Below are positions 37,289-46,321 of a stretch of 64,000 bases of DNA, one piece after another. Origin of the DNA: Shewanella indica (GTDB taxonomy: Bacteria; Pseudomonadota; Gammaproteobacteria; Enterobacterales; Shewanellaceae); the NCBI RefSeq assembly GCF_002836975.1, contig NZ_NIJK01000026.1, positions 112,430 through 176,429 of the forward strand. The letters run 5' to 3'. The notes under the pieces are model-generated. The model ran no database searches and was not told the DNA's origin. It saw nothing but the letters and a program-made list of their open reading frames with translations. A program made the position numbers and the translations under genes. Numbering within the stretch: position 1 is the first letter of the stretch; each line of letters starts with the position of its first letter.

Positions 37289-37355
37289 CAGGGCGCCCGT
37301 TCGCCCGGTCATTTTCTGTGACGGCACCCATTGAGCGTGCCTGAGTAGAGGAAAG

Positions 37356-38627
37356 ATGAACCCGCAAGTTGACGCCCAAGCTGTGAGTCAGGAATGCACT
37401 GAGCTGGATATCGCCATTGTCGGCGGCGCCATGGCCGGTGCCACCTTGGCATTGGGGCTGGCCGACCTGGCCAGGAAACTCTCCCGTCCGCTGAAAATAG
37501 CCGTTATCGAGGCCTTCGATCCCGCCAGGCAACATCCTGGTTTCGATGCCCGCTCCATCGCCATAGCCAATGGCTCAGTGTTTGAACTCAAGCGCCTCGG
37601 TATCTGGCCTTTGCTTGCAGACCTGGGCACGGCGATAACCGATATTCATGTCTCGGATCGCGGCCATTTCGGCATGACAGAACTCAACTCCGAGCAGTTT
37701 GCGCTGGACTCCCTCGGCCAGGTGGTGGAACTCGAGCGGGTCGGCCAGCGGCTGTTTGGCGCCATCGGCAAGAGTGATATCCAGCTTTATTGCCCGGCGC
37801 GTCTCGAGAAGCTGCAAACCTCGGCTGCGGGCCATAGTTTAACGCTCAGTAATGGTCAGCGGCTTTCCTGCCGCTTATTGCTGGCGGCAGATGGGGTTAA
37901 CTCCTCGGTGCGTGCCCAGCAGCAACAGGCGTTGCAGCAGTTTGAGTTTGGTCAGAGCGCGGTTATCGCCAATGTTGCTACCGACAAGCCCCATAATGGC
38001 ATGGCCTGGGAGCGCTTCACCGAGCACGGCCCGCTGGCTTTGCTGCCTATGGGCGACAGCGACGGCCAGGCCCGGCTCTCTCTGGTGTGGGCCTTGCCCC
38101 ATGAAGAGGCCGAGCGGGTGCAAGCTTTGCCGCAGGCCGAGTTTTTGCAGCAGCTGCAACAGGCCTTCGGTTATCGGGCCGGGCGTTTTGTGGCCGTGGG
38201 GGAGCGTCACCGTTACCCACTGAGTCTCTCTTACATGCCAAGACCCATCTATCACCGCACGCTTTATTTGGGCAATGCCGCCCAGACTCTGCACCCGATA
38301 GCCGGGCAGGGGTTCAATCTGGGACTCAGGGATCTGGTCACTGTGCTGGAAACGCTGGAGCCGGTATTGGCCAAAGGCACTGACCCAGGCGCAGCCCAGG
38401 TGCTGCATGCCTATCATGCCGCCCGTGAGCAGGACAGACGCCAGACCATCAACAATATTGAGTTTCTGGTGCGCGGTTTTTCCAACAACTACTGGCCGCT
38501 GGTGGCCGGACGTAATTTGGGACTCAGGATCCTCTCCTGGTGTCCACCTCTCAAGACCCCGGTGGCCCACAGAGCCATGGGGTGGCACAGGCAATCGGCT
38601 GCTTGTTTGTTTTCCAGGAGTCAGTGA
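37356..38627 (+). CDS. ubiH: 2-octaprenyl-6-methoxyphenol hydroxylase UbiH
   Basis: A 423-residue FAD monooxygenase of ubiquinone synthesis. It has the N-terminal dinucleotide fold (AIVGGAMAGATLALGLA), the DG motif (LLLAADGVNSSVR) and the FAD ribityl motif in the UbiH form LYLGNAAQTLHPIAGQGFNLGLRD, where GNAAQTLHP distinguishes it from UbiI/UbiF. AGGAAAG precedes the ATG. It is coupled to ubiI, two bases downstream. Confidence 0.93.
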   Translation: MNPQVDAQAVSQECTELDIAIVGGAMAGATLALGLADLARKLSRPLKIAVIEAFDPARQHPGFDARSIAIANGSVFELKRLGIWPLLADLGTAITDIHVSDRGHFGMTELNSEQFALDSLGQVVELERVGQRLFGAIGKSDIQLYCPARLEKLQTSAAGHSLTLSNGQRLSCRLLLAADGVNSSVRAQQQQALQQFEFGQSAVIANVATDKPHNGMAWERFTEHGPLALLPMGDSDGQARLSLVWALPHEEAERVQALPQAEFLQQLQQAFGYRAGRFVAVGERHRYPLSLSYMPRPIYHRTLYLGNAAQTLHPIAGQGFNLGLRDLVTVLETLEPVLAKGTDPGAAQVLHAYHAAREQDRRQTINNIEFLVRGFSNNYWPLVAGRNLGLRILSWCPPLKTPVAHRAMGWHRQSAACLFSRSQ

Positions 38628-38629
38628 CG

Positions 38630-39841
38630 ATGAATTTCCAAAGCTATGATGTGGCCGTGGTGGGCGGCGGTATGGTGGGACTGGCAACGGCCTGCGGTTT
38701 GGAGCAGGCCGGGCTCAAGGTGGTGGTGATAGATGCCGCCGGTGCCGCGCCGGTCGAGGGTGCGCCGCGCCTGAGGGTCAGTGCCATCAACAAGGCCAGC
38801 CAGGCGCTGCTTGAACACTTGGGTGCCTGGGCCTATCTGGACAAGTCCCGTCTCGGGCCATACAGCAAAATGGATGTCTGGGAAAAAGACGGCATGGGGC
38901 GCATCCAGTTTGATGCCCAGAGCCAGTGCGAGACTTCCCTTGGCACCATAATCGAAAACGATGCCATTCACTACGCCCTGGCCCAGCGAGCCGCAGAGCT
39001 GGAACAGCTGACACTGCTGGAACACACCCGGCTTGAGCGTATCGCCTTTGGTGAGCGTGAAGCCTGGCTGACGCTGGATAACGGCGATAACCTCAGTGCC
39101 GCCCTGGTGGTGGCTGCCGATGGCGCCAACTCCTGGGTTCGCCAACAGTGCCAGATCCCACTGACGTTCTGGGATTACGGTCATCACGCCATAGTCGCCA
39201 GCATTCGCACTCAGTTGCCCCATGGTGACTGCGCCCGCCAGGTGTTCAGTGCCGACGGCCCACTGGCGTTTCTGCCGCTTTATGAGAGCGACCTCTGCTC
39301 CATCGTCTGGTCGGTGCCGCCGCAAAAGGCCGAAGCCTTGCAGGCTTTGGATGATGAGGCCTTCTCCCGGGCGCTGACCGCCGCCTTCGATGGTCGACTG
39401 GGCCTGTGTCAGCTGGAGAGTGAACGCCGGAGTGTTCCGCTGCGGATGCGTTATGCGCGCCATTTCGCCCGCCATCGTTTGTTGCTGGCCGGCGATGCGG
39501 CGCACACCATACATCCGTTGGCGGGGCAGGGGGTTAACCTGGGCTTCCTCGATGCCGGCGCCATAGTGGAAACCGTGGCGGCATTGCACGGTGAAGGCAA
39601 GGATATTGGCGCCTATGGCGAACTGCGCGCTCTCGAGCGCTGGCGCAAGGCCGAGGCGATGGAGATGATAGCCGCCATGGAGGGGTTCAAGCGGTTGTTT
39701 GCCGGCAGTAATCCTTTGAAGAAGGCGATTCGCGATCTCGGTCTCAACTTAGTGGACAATTTCGCTGGGCTGAAAACAGTGTTCATGCAACAGGCCATGG
39801 GGCACAAATTCAAGCTGCCGCGTCTGTGCCGTCCTGAATAA
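38630..39841 (+). CDS. ubiI: 2-octaprenylphenol C5-hydroxylase UbiI (VisC)
   Basis: A 403-residue FAD monooxygenase paralogous to UbiH that performs the C5 hydroxylation of the ubiquinone ring. It shows AVVGGGMVGLATACGL, LVVAADGANSWVR and LLLAGDAAHTIHPLAGQGVNLGFLD. The open frame extends into ubiH (to 38540), but ATG 38630, ten bases after AGGAG and right after the ubiH stop, is the start. A terminator follows, ahead of the glycine cleavage operon. Confidence 0.92.
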   Translation: MNFQSYDVAVVGGGMVGLATACGLEQAGLKVVVIDAAGAAPVEGAPRLRVSAINKASQALLEHLGAWAYLDKSRLGPYSKMDVWEKDGMGRIQFDAQSQCETSLGTIIENDAIHYALAQRAAELEQLTLLEHTRLERIAFGEREAWLTLDNGDNLSAALVVAADGANSWVRQQCQIPLTFWDYGHHAIVASIRTQLPHGDCARQVFSADGPLAFLPLYESDLCSIVWSVPPQKAEALQALDDEAFSRALTAAFDGRLGLCQLESERRSVPLRMRYARHFARHRLLLAGDAAHTIHPLAGQGVNLGFLDAGAIVETVAALHGEGKDIGAYGELRALERWRKAEAMEMIAAMEGFKRLFAGSNPLKKAIRDLGLNLVDNFAGLKTVFMQQAMGHKFKLPRLCRPE

Positions 39842-39875
39842 TCTTCATCCCGGTTAGCCGAATGTGAAGGAAAAT

Positions 39876-39906
39876 GCCCAAAAACAGTCGTTCTTGGGCG
39901 TTTTTT
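39876..39906 (+). terminator. Intrinsic terminator of ubiH-ubiI
   Basis: GCCCAA/TTGGGC stem with a 12-base loop, then G and six T. Confidence 0.8.
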
Positions 39907-39992
39907 ATGCTTTAACTGTGATTTGCTGTAAAAAAATTACAGGCAAACCATGAGAAAAATTAATCCATAATAGTTCGGATTAGAAAAATCAC

Positions 39993-40023
39993 TTGTATAC
40001 AAATTTGTGACGCAGGGTATAAT
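39993..40023 (+). promoter_or_regulatory. gcvT promoter with TTGTATACAA palindrome
   Basis: A perfect TATAAT lies at 40018-40023. The perfect 10-bp palindrome TTGTATACAA at 39993-40002 covers the place of the -35 element. Such TGTATACA palindromes are typical operators of FadR-type GntR regulators. No glycine-riboswitch-like sequence was seen in the leader up to gcvT. Confidence 0.55.
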
Positions 40024-40090
40024 TTCGCTGCATTTTAACTCAGTGTTGCCCCTGGGTGACACTGTAAAGCCCCGACTAGAAGGGATAACA

Positions 40091-41185
40091 ATGGCTAATA
40101 AAACTGTACTCTTTAACAAGCACTTGGAAGCCAATGCCAAGATGGTTGATTTTCATGGTTGGGAGATGCCACTCAACTATGGTTCGCAGATAGAAGAACA
40201 TCACGCAGTGCGTCAGGACGCCGGTATGTTCGACGTCTCCCATATGACGGTTGTTGATGTCAGCGGCAGCGACGCCAAAGCCTTCCTGCGTAAACTGCTG
40301 GCCAACGATATCGCCAAACTCAAGGTTTCCGGCAAGGCGCTGTACAGCGGCATGCTGAACCATGAAGCCGGGGTGATTGACGATCTGATCACTTATTATC
40401 TCGATGACACCCATTACCGGGTTGTTGTCAACTCAGCCACCCGCGACAAAGATCTCGCCTGGATTGCCGAGCAGTCCAAGCCCTATGATGTCACAGTGAC
40501 AGAGCGTCCTGAGCTGGCGATGATTGCCGTGCAGGGCCCTAACGCCAAGGCCAAAGCCGCCACTGTGTTCACTGCCGAGCAAAACGCGGCCGTTGAAGGC
40601 ATGAAGCCTTTCTTCGGTGTGCAGGCGGGCAACCTGTTTGTGGCTACCACAGGTTACACAGGTGAAGAAGGTTACGAAATTACCGTGCCGGCAGAAGAAG
40701 CCGAAGCTCTGTGGCAAGCGCTGCTCGATGCCGGTGTTAAGCCATGTGGTCTGGGCGCCCGTGATACGCTGCGCCTGGAAGCCGGGATGAACCTCTACGG
40801 TCAGGACATGGACGAAACCATTAACCCATTGGCCGCCAATATGGGCTGGACCATTGCCTGGGAGCCGAGCGATCGTGACTTTATCGGTCGTGAAGCCCTG
40901 ACAGCCATCAAAGCGGCCGGAGCCGACAAGTTTATTGGCCTGGTGATGGAGCAAAAAGGCGTGCTGCGCCACGGCATGCCGGTATTCTTTACCGATGCCA
41001 ACGGCCAAGAGCAGGAAGGCGTGATCACCAGCGGTACATTCTCACCGACATTGGGCTATTCTATTGCGATGGCCCGGGTACCGAACTCCATTGGGGATAC
41101 GGCCGAAGTCGAAATGCGCAAGAAGCGCGTCGCTGTTAAAGTAGTGGCGCCAGGCTTTGTGCGTAACGGTAAACAAGCATTCTAA
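40091..41185 (+). CDS. gcvT: Glycine cleavage system T protein (aminomethyltransferase)
   Basis: A 364-residue cytosolic THF-dependent enzyme that takes the aminomethyl group from lipoylated H protein, releasing ammonia and forming 5,10-methylene-THF. Conserved segments are [18 protein letters not shown], the folate-binding region with YTGEEGYEI and [21 protein letters not shown] 40091 has AAGGGA upstream; the frame is open to a TTG at 40007 that overlaps the promoter and is not used. First of the gcvT-gcvH-gcvP operon. Confidence 0.96.
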   Translation: MANKTVLFNKHLEANAKMVDFHGWEMPLNYGSQIEEHHAVRQDAGMFDVSHMTVVDVSGSDAKAFLRKLLANDIAKLKVSGKALYSGMLNHEAGVIDDLITYYLDDTHYRVVVNSATRDKDLAWIAEQSKPYDVTVTERPELAMIAVQGPNAKAKAATVFTAEQNAAVEGMKPFFGVQAGNLFVATTGYTGEEGYEITVPAEEAEALWQALLDAGVKPCGLGARDTLRLEAGMNLYGQDMDETINPLAANMGWTIAWEPSDRDFIGREALTAIKAAGADKFIGLVMEQKGVLRHGMPVFFTDANGQEQEGVITSGTFSPTLGYSIAMARVPNSIGDTAEVEMRKKRVAVKVVAPGFVRNGKQAF

Positions 41186-41208
41186 AACACGGGAAAGGAA
41201 CAAGAATA

Positions 41209-41598
41209 ATGAGCAATATTCCAAGCGAACTGAAGTACGCTTCTTCTCACGAATGGATCCGCAAGGAAGAAGACGGTAGCTACACAGTCGGTATCACTGA
41301 ACATGCGCAGGAGCTGCTGGGTGATATGGTTTTCGTTGAATTGCCGGAAGTAGGCGACACTGTCAGCGCCTCTGAGGATTGCGCTGTGGCCGAGTCTGTT
41401 AAGGCCGCTTCAGATATCTATGCCCCTCTGTCCGGTGAAGTGATTGCCATCAACGAAGCGCTGGAAGACAGCCCTGAGCTGGTCAACAGCGATGCATTCG
41501 GTGACGGCTGGTTCTTCCGTATCATGCCTTCTGACCTGTCTGAGCTGGATAACCTGCTGGATGCCGAAGGATATCAGGCTGTCATCGACGAAGAATAA
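41209..41598 (+). CDS. gcvH: Glycine cleavage system H protein (lipoyl carrier)
   Basis: A 129-residue lipoyl-domain protein that shuttles the aminomethyl intermediate between P, T and L proteins. The lipoylated lysine is Lys65 in [18 protein letters not shown] precedes the ATG. It lies 23 bp after gcvT; a hairpin with a T-run separates it from gcvP. Confidence 0.96.
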   Translation: MSNIPSELKYASSHEWIRKEEDGSYTVGITEHAQELLGDMVFVELPEVGDTVSASEDCAVAESVKAASDIYAPLSGEVIAINEALEDSPELVNSDAFGDGWFFRIMPSDLSELDNLLDAEGYQAVIDEE

Positions 41599-41609
41599 GC
41601 GTCGCTGAA

Positions 41610-41640
41610 AAACGAAGCCCTCCGGGGCTTCGTTTGTTTT
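41610..41640 (+). terminator. Hairpin between gcvH and gcvP
   Basis: AAACGAAGCCC pairs with GGGCTTCGTTT around TCCG, followed by GTTTT. It is strong enough to end part of the transcripts and so to lower gcvP relative to gcvTH; it sits 73 bp before gcvP. Confidence 0.75.
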
Positions 41641-41712
41641 ACCACTAAATAAAGAGACTGGTACACCGCCTCCCTACGGCTGGATACCGGCGAACATGGA
41701 ACAAGGTTAATC

Positions 41713-44601
41713 ATGACCAAGCAAACCCTCACTCAGTTAGAGCAGCACGAACTCTTTATCCGTCGTCATATCGGCTCCGACGCCCTGCAGCAGCAAGAGA
41801 TGCTGAACTATGTTGGCGCCGAGTCACTGGAAGATCTGACGGCGCAGATAGTACCGGAGTCGATTCGTCTGAACCGGGATCTGGCCGTGGGCGAAGCCTG
41901 TGGCGAAGCCGAAGGTCTGGCCTATATCAAGGGCCTGGCCAAGCAGAACAAGGTATTCAAGAGCTACATAGGCATGGGCTACTACGGCACTGAAGTGCCT
42001 AACGTCATTTTGCGCAATGTGCTGGAAAACCCGGGTTGGTACACGGCTTATACCCCATACCAGCCGGAAATCGCCCAGGGTCGTCTGGAAGCGGTACTGA
42101 ATTTCCAGCAGATGTCGATGGACCTCTCCGGCCTGGATCTGGCCTCCGCCTCGCTGCTGGACGAAGCCACTGCCGCCGCCGAAGCCATGGCGCTGGCCAA
42201 ACGGGTATCCAAGGCCAAGAAAGCCAATATCTTCTTCGTTGCCGATGACGTATTCCCGCAGACGCTGGATGTGGTCAAGACCCGCGCCGAATGCTTTGGT
42301 TTTGAAGTCGTCGTAGGCCCCGCCGAGGAAGCGCTCAATCATGAACTCTTTGGTGCCCTGTTTCAGTACAGCGGCAAGACAGGCGAGCTGAACGATCAGC
42401 GTGAACTCTTCGCCAAGCTGCGCGAGCAGAAAGCGGTTGTGGCTGTTGCCGCCGATATCATGTCGCTGGTATTGCTCAAGTCTCCCGGTAGTCTGGGCGC
42501 CGATGTGGTCTTTGGCAGCGCGCAGCGCTTCGGCGTGCCTATGGGATATGGTGGCCCGCACGCCGCCTTCTTTGTGACCCGAGATGAGCACAAGCGTTCC
42601 ATGCCTGGCCGTATTATAGGCGTTTCCAAAGACAGCCGCGGCAACACAGCGCTGCGGATGGCGATGCAAACCCGTGAGCAGCATATCCGCCGCGAAAAGG
42701 CCAACTCCAATATCTGTACCGCGCAGATCCTGCTGGCCAACATGGCCTCTTTCTACGCCGTATACCATGGCCCACAAGGGCTGAAGACCATAGCCGAGCG
42801 TATTCACCGTCTGACCGACATTCTCGCCGCCGGCCTCAAGGCCAAGGGCGTTGAGTTGGTCAACGCTAGCTGGTTCGACACTCTGACCTTCAAAGTGGCC
42901 GACAAAGACGCCGTGCTGGCCCGTGCCATTGCCGCCGAGAGCAATCTGCGTATTGATGCCGAAGGCACTCTGGGTGTCAGCCTGGATGAAACCACGACTG
43001 CTGACGATCTGGCAGCCCTGTTCGATATCATTCTGGGCGCCGGTCATGGCCTGGATGTGGCGGCACTGGACGCTGAAATCCTTGCCAAGGGCAGTGAGTC
43101 CATCCCTGCGGCGCTGCTGCGTGATGAGGCTATCCTGACGCATCCAACCTTCAACAGCTTCCACAGCGAAACCGAGATGCTGCGCTACATCAAGCGTCTT
43201 GAAAACAAAGACCTGGCGCTGAACCACTCGATGATCTCTCTGGGTTCATGCACCATGAAGCTGAACGCCACCGCCGAAATGCTGCCTATCAGCTGGCCGG
43301 AATTTGCCAACCTGCATCCATTCTGCCCGCTGGATCAAGCCAAGGGCTATGAAAAGCTGCTCAATGAGCTGTCTGACTATCTGGTGGAAATCACCGGCTA
43401 TGACGCCATGTGCCTGCAGCCCAACTCGGGTGCATCCGGCGAATACGCCGGTCTATTGGCCATCAAGAAGTACCATGAATCCCGCGGCGAGGGGCACCGC
43501 AATGTCTGTCTGATCCCTCAGTCGGCTCACGGTACCAACCCGGCTTCGGCGCAGATGGCCGGTATGAAGATAGTGGTTGTGGCCTGTGACAAGCGCGGTA
43601 ACGTGGATATGGAAGATCTGCGCGCCAAGGCGGCCGAAGTGGCGGGCAACCTGTCCTGCATCATGATCACTTATCCTTCCACCCACGGCGTGTATGAAGA
43701 AACCGTCTCGGAGATCTGTGAGGTGATCCATCAACACGGCGGCCAGGTGTATCTGGACGGTGCCAACATGAATGCCCAGGTGGGGGTGACCACTCCCGGC
43801 TTTATCGGCGCGGACGTTTCCCACCTCAACCTGCACAAGACCTTCGCCATCCCTCATGGCGGCGGTGGTCCAGGCATGGGCCCTATCGGCGTAAAAGCGC
43901 ATTTGGCTCCTTTCGTTGCCGGTCATACTCTGGTTAAGCCGGGCCGCGAAAGCGACAACAACGGCGCCGTTTCTGCCGCGCCTTACGGCAGCGCCAGCAT
44001 ACTGCCAATCAGCTGGATGTACATCAAGCTGCTGGGCGCCAAGGGCCTGCGTGAATCAACCCAGAACGCCATGCTCAACGCCAACTATGTGATGAAGAAG
44101 CTGTCAGAGCACTATCCAGTGCTGTACCGCGGCCGTAATGACCGTGTGGCTCACGAGTGCATTATCGATCTGCGCCCGCTGAAAGAAGCCTCCGGCGTCA
44201 CCGAAATGGATGTTGCCAAGCGTCTCAACGACTACGGCTTCCACGCTCCGACCATGAGCTTCCCGGTTGCCGGAACCTTGATGATCGAGCCGACCGAGTC
44301 TGAGTCCAAGGCCGAGCTGGACAGATTTATCGAAGCCATGGTGGCCATCCGCGGTGAAATCGCCCGGGTCGAAGCCGGTGAGTGGCCTGCGGACAATAAC
44401 CCGCTGCACAATGCACCACACACGCTAGCCGACATCATGGATCCCGCCTTCGACAGCCGTCCATACGATCGCGAACTGGCGGTATTCCCGAATGCCACAG
44501 TCAAGGCCAATAAGTTCTGGCCGACCGTGAATCGTATTGATGATGTGTATGGGGATAGGAATTTGTTTTGTGCCTGTGTGCCCATGTCTGAGTACGAATA
44601 A
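41713..44601 (+). CDS. gcvP: Glycine dehydrogenase (decarboxylating), P protein
   Basis: A 962-residue PLP enzyme that decarboxylates glycine and passes the aminomethyl group to GcvH. It is the single-chain form with both halves. The PLP lysine is Lys709 in [18 protein letters not shown]; conserved GSCTMKLN and [14 protein letters not shown] are also seen. The ATG follows AAGG by about eight bases. Last gene of the operon; no normal terminator follows, instead the hairpin repeats at 44627 onward begin 25 bp after the stop. Confidence 0.97.
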   Translation: MTKQTLTQLEQHELFIRRHIGSDALQQQEMLNYVGAESLEDLTAQIVPESIRLNRDLAVGEACGEAEGLAYIKGLAKQNKVFKSYIGMGYYGTEVPNVILRNVLENPGWYTAYTPYQPEIAQGRLEAVLNFQQMSMDLSGLDLASASLLDEATAAAEAMALAKRVSKAKKANIFFVADDVFPQTLDVVKTRAECFGFEVVVGPAEEALNHELFGALFQYSGKTGELNDQRELFAKLREQKAVVAVAADIMSLVLLKSPGSLGADVVFGSAQRFGVPMGYGGPHAAFFVTRDEHKRSMPGRIIGVSKDSRGNTALRMAMQTREQHIRREKANSNICTAQILLANMASFYAVYHGPQGLKTIAERIHRLTDILAAGLKAKGVELVNASWFDTLTFKVADKDAVLARAIAAESNLRIDAEGTLGVSLDETTTADDLAALFDIILGAGHGLDVAALDAEILAKGSESIPAALLRDEAILTHPTFNSFHSETEMLRYIKRLENKDLALNHSMISLGSCTMKLNATAEMLPISWPEFANLHPFCPLDQAKGYEKLLNELSDYLVEITGYDAMCLQPNSGASGEYAGLLAIKKYHESRGEGHRNVCLIPQSAHGTNPASAQMAGMKIVVVACDKRGNVDMEDLRAKAAEVAGNLSCIMITYPSTHGVYEETVSEICEVIHQHGGQVYLDGANMNAQVGVTTPGFIGADVSHLNLHKTFAIPHGGGGPGMGPIGVKAHLAPFVAGHTLVKPGRESDNNGAVSAAPYGSASILPISWMYIKLLGAKGLRESTQNAMLNANYVMKKLSEHYPVLYRGRNDRVAHECIIDLRPLKEASGVTEMDVAKRLNDYGFHAPTMSFPVAGTLMIEPTESESKAELDRFIEAMVAIRGEIARVEAGEWPADNNPLHNAPHTLADIMDPAFDSRPYDRELAVFPNATVKANKFWPTVNRIDDVYGDRNLFCACVPMSEYE

Positions 44602-44626
44602 CATGGCTACTTGGCCTCGATAATAC

Positions 44627-44766
44627 GGCTTCATCCAATCATTTTCGCTGCTCATTTACTCAAGTAAACTGCGCGGCGAAAATGATCGGCTTCATTGCCT
44701 TCTCTTCGGCAGTGACGCCATGGTTGCTGTTTTGACTCGCTACTGCGGCGTTAAATCTTGGCGCCA
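44627..44766. repeat. 140-bp direct repeat, copy 1
   Basis: Differs from 44886-45025 at only about eight positions and has no gaps. It contains a long hairpin at 44638-44686: outer stem ATCATTTTCGC/GCGAAAATGAT, internal loop TGCTCA opposite CTGCGCG, inner stem TTTAC/GTAAA, loop TCAA. Its end overlaps the outer arm of the middle hairpin. Confidence 0.93.
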
Positions 44767-44803
44767 GTGCTCATTGACATCAGTCAACTGCGCGCTGGCG
44801 CCA
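44759..44803. repeat. Hairpin of the TGCTCA/CTGCGCG family, middle copy
   Basis: Outer stem TGGCGCCAG/CTGGCGCCA, internal loop TGCTCA opposite CTGCGCG, inner stem TTGAC/GTCAA, loop ATCA. The internal-loop bases are the same as in the hairpins at 44638 and 44897, while both stems have different sequences that still pair. Confidence 0.85.
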
Positions 44804-44885
44804 TCGATTTGCCCCCGGCTTGGGTTTACACAAAGAGTGCTTCGTCAGCAACGCAATTATGGTTTAGTGGAGCACAGTTAGTTAG

Positions 44886-45025
44886 GGCTTCATCCAATCA
44901 TTTTCGCTGCTCATTTACTCAAGTAAACTGCGCGGCGAAAATGCTCGGCTTCATTGTCTTCTCTTCGGCAGTGGCGCTATTATTGCTGCTTGGACTCGCT
45001 ACTGCGGCGTTAAATCTTGGCGCCA
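44886..45025. repeat. 140-bp direct repeat, copy 2
   Basis: Second copy, offset by 259 bp. Its hairpin (about 44899-44943) keeps the CATTTTCGC/GCGAAAATG outer stem and the identical inner part. Together with copy 1 it fills the gap between gcvP and the AT-rich operon; no gene is credible in 44602-45171. Confidence 0.93.
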
Positions 45026-45171
45026 TTAGGACTGAAAACCGCACTTGTGCATTTAGCTGCAAAAGGATATTAGGATGAATTCTATTTTATTTCATACTCC
45101 GCTGAAAACTAAAACGTGCATTTGTACCATATAACTCTTGTGTAAAAAACAATCATTAGGGCGGAAAGCCT

Positions 45172-45624
45172 ATGAGCAAAGAGCTGGAAGACACAAAATC
45201 ACAATCATATGAGGGGCGAATGTTCGACGAACCGTTGATTTTGCCTGGTCATATCGACTCTGAGCCAGAGCGTTATATTGCTGAAAAACCATTTGATTTA
45301 ACAAGATTCGAATATTCAATTCTCCGTAAGTCAAACGCTGTAGACTTTCGGTTTGCTTTAGTATCTGGTGCAACGGCTGGTGTGGTTCTATCCGTTATTT
45401 GCAAATCTATTGCAGCATTAATTGCAAAACAAAATCCAACACTTGAAATCTGGGAAGTTATCGCTGTTATTGTCGGTGGCATATTATCTTACATGTTGAA
45501 ATGCAAATTAAAATCTGAAGAAGACAAAGAAAAATATAAATTAATTAGTGTTATTGATAATCATTTTGAACAAAATAAGCCACGCCACCTTCATTTAACA
45601 AAGGGAGGAAGAGATGAAAGTTGA
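45172..45624 (+). CDS. Unknown two-helix membrane protein, first gene of AT-rich pair
   Basis: A 150-residue protein I do not recognise. Residues 1-60 are polar and acidic; two hydrophobic segments follow at about 62-86 (FALVSGATAGVVLSVICKSI) and 92-110 (IWEVIAVIVGGILSYML), then a charged tail (about 111-150, KLKSEEDKEKYK). So it is probably an inner-membrane hairpin with both ends in the cytosol. Its base composition is far more AT-rich than the flanking core genes, a sign of transfer. GGAAAG precedes the ATG. Its end overlaps the next gene by 11 bases. No function can be assigned. Confidence 0.75.
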   Translation: MSKELEDTKSQSYEGRMFDEPLILPGHIDSEPERYIAEKPFDLTRFEYSILRKSNAVDFRFALVSGATAGVVLSVICKSIAALIAKQNPTLEIWEVIAVIVGGILSYMLKCKLKSEEDKEKYKLISVIDNHFEQNKPRHLHLTKGGRDES

Positions 45625-46063
45625 TGAACTCCCATCAGGTTATAAAGCCCCCCAAAAAATAGTGCTAGGAACTAATACACTAGAAAATGTAAATTTACTC
45701 CTTTCTTTTAATGGCTTTGTTCCTATCTTGATCGGTGACGGAAAAAAGCCTAGGGTTTGGATAAATATTCCAACAAATCGCGAGGGGAGTGAATGGTACC
45801 CACTTGTTAAGGATAATTTTTCAACTAACGACAAAGTTGTTGTTCTAGAGTCAAAAAAATCCATAAAAATTACAACACCCGATGGAATCATTCTAGAGTG
45901 TTATAAATTGGACGATGGAATAATTGATGTAAAACTACTGAATTTGAAGCCATTTGGGCTAAATGTTGTTGCAGATGATAAGCGGCTTATGGTTATGAAT
46001 CAAACATTTACAAGTAGTATATTTAAGAATATTGGAACGATGATTGGTATTGGTAATGCATAA
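45614..46063 (+). CDS. Unknown soluble protein, second gene of AT-rich pair
   Basis: A 149-residue protein, no signal peptide, rich in predicted beta-strands (KIVLGTNTLENVNLLLSF, GFVPILIGDGKKPRVWINIP, KVVVLESKKSIKITT, DVKLLNLKPFGLNVVADD). Not recognised. GGGAGGAAGAG lies directly before the ATG, inside the end of the previous gene; the 11-bp overlap suggests that the two proteins are made together and may form one system. AT-rich like its partner. Confidence 0.75.
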   Translation: MKVDELPSGYKAPQKIVLGTNTLENVNLLLSFNGFVPILIGDGKKPRVWINIPTNREGSEWYPLVKDNFSTNDKVVVLESKKSIKITTPDGIILECYKLDDGIIDVKLLNLKPFGLNVVADDKRLMVMNQTFTSSIFKNIGTMIGIGNA

Positions 46064-46208
46064 CAAATGTAATCACCCTGAAACAATAAATGGAAAACCG
46101 AAAATAATAGAAATACTCAGGATTAGCTGAGTGAAGGCTCTAGTCGCCTGTGTGAGTGACAGCATGATGTTTCCAGTGAAGCACATAATTCTTTAACCCT
46201 TTTAAGGC

Positions 46209-46243
46209 CATTCGACTATTGAAGTGAGTGTAATAGTCGAATG
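46209..46243. repeat. Strong inverted repeat beside transposase remnant
   Basis: CATTCGACTATT and AATAGTCGAATG form a 12-bp perfect stem with an 11-base loop. No T-run follows. It lies just beyond the 3' side of the decayed transposase and may be an element end or a REP-like hairpin. Confidence 0.65.
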
Positions 46244-46321
46244 TCAGAGATTATTGAAATCGAATAAAGTTCGATTGGAGGTGACCTTTCCCCGAGATTA
46301 GTACCAGGGAGCCTCGGGGAT

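Noticed and set aside
37875..38687. 270-codon minus-strand frame inside ubiH
   Set aside because: Shadow frame created by codon bias of ubiH; no recognisable domain.
39907..40090. Glycine riboswitch upstream of gcvT
   Set aside because: I looked for the conserved aptamer core and saw none; the leader is short and holds a promoter and palindrome instead.
41824..43227. 467-codon open frame on the minus strand inside gcvP
   Set aside because: Antisense shadow of a highly conserved enzyme gene; no ribosome site, low-complexity His/Gln/Gly-rich translation, no family features.
44758..45078. 106-codon frame across the repeats
   Set aside because: Covers the hairpin and direct-repeat DNA; the composition follows the repeats and no ribosome site precedes it.
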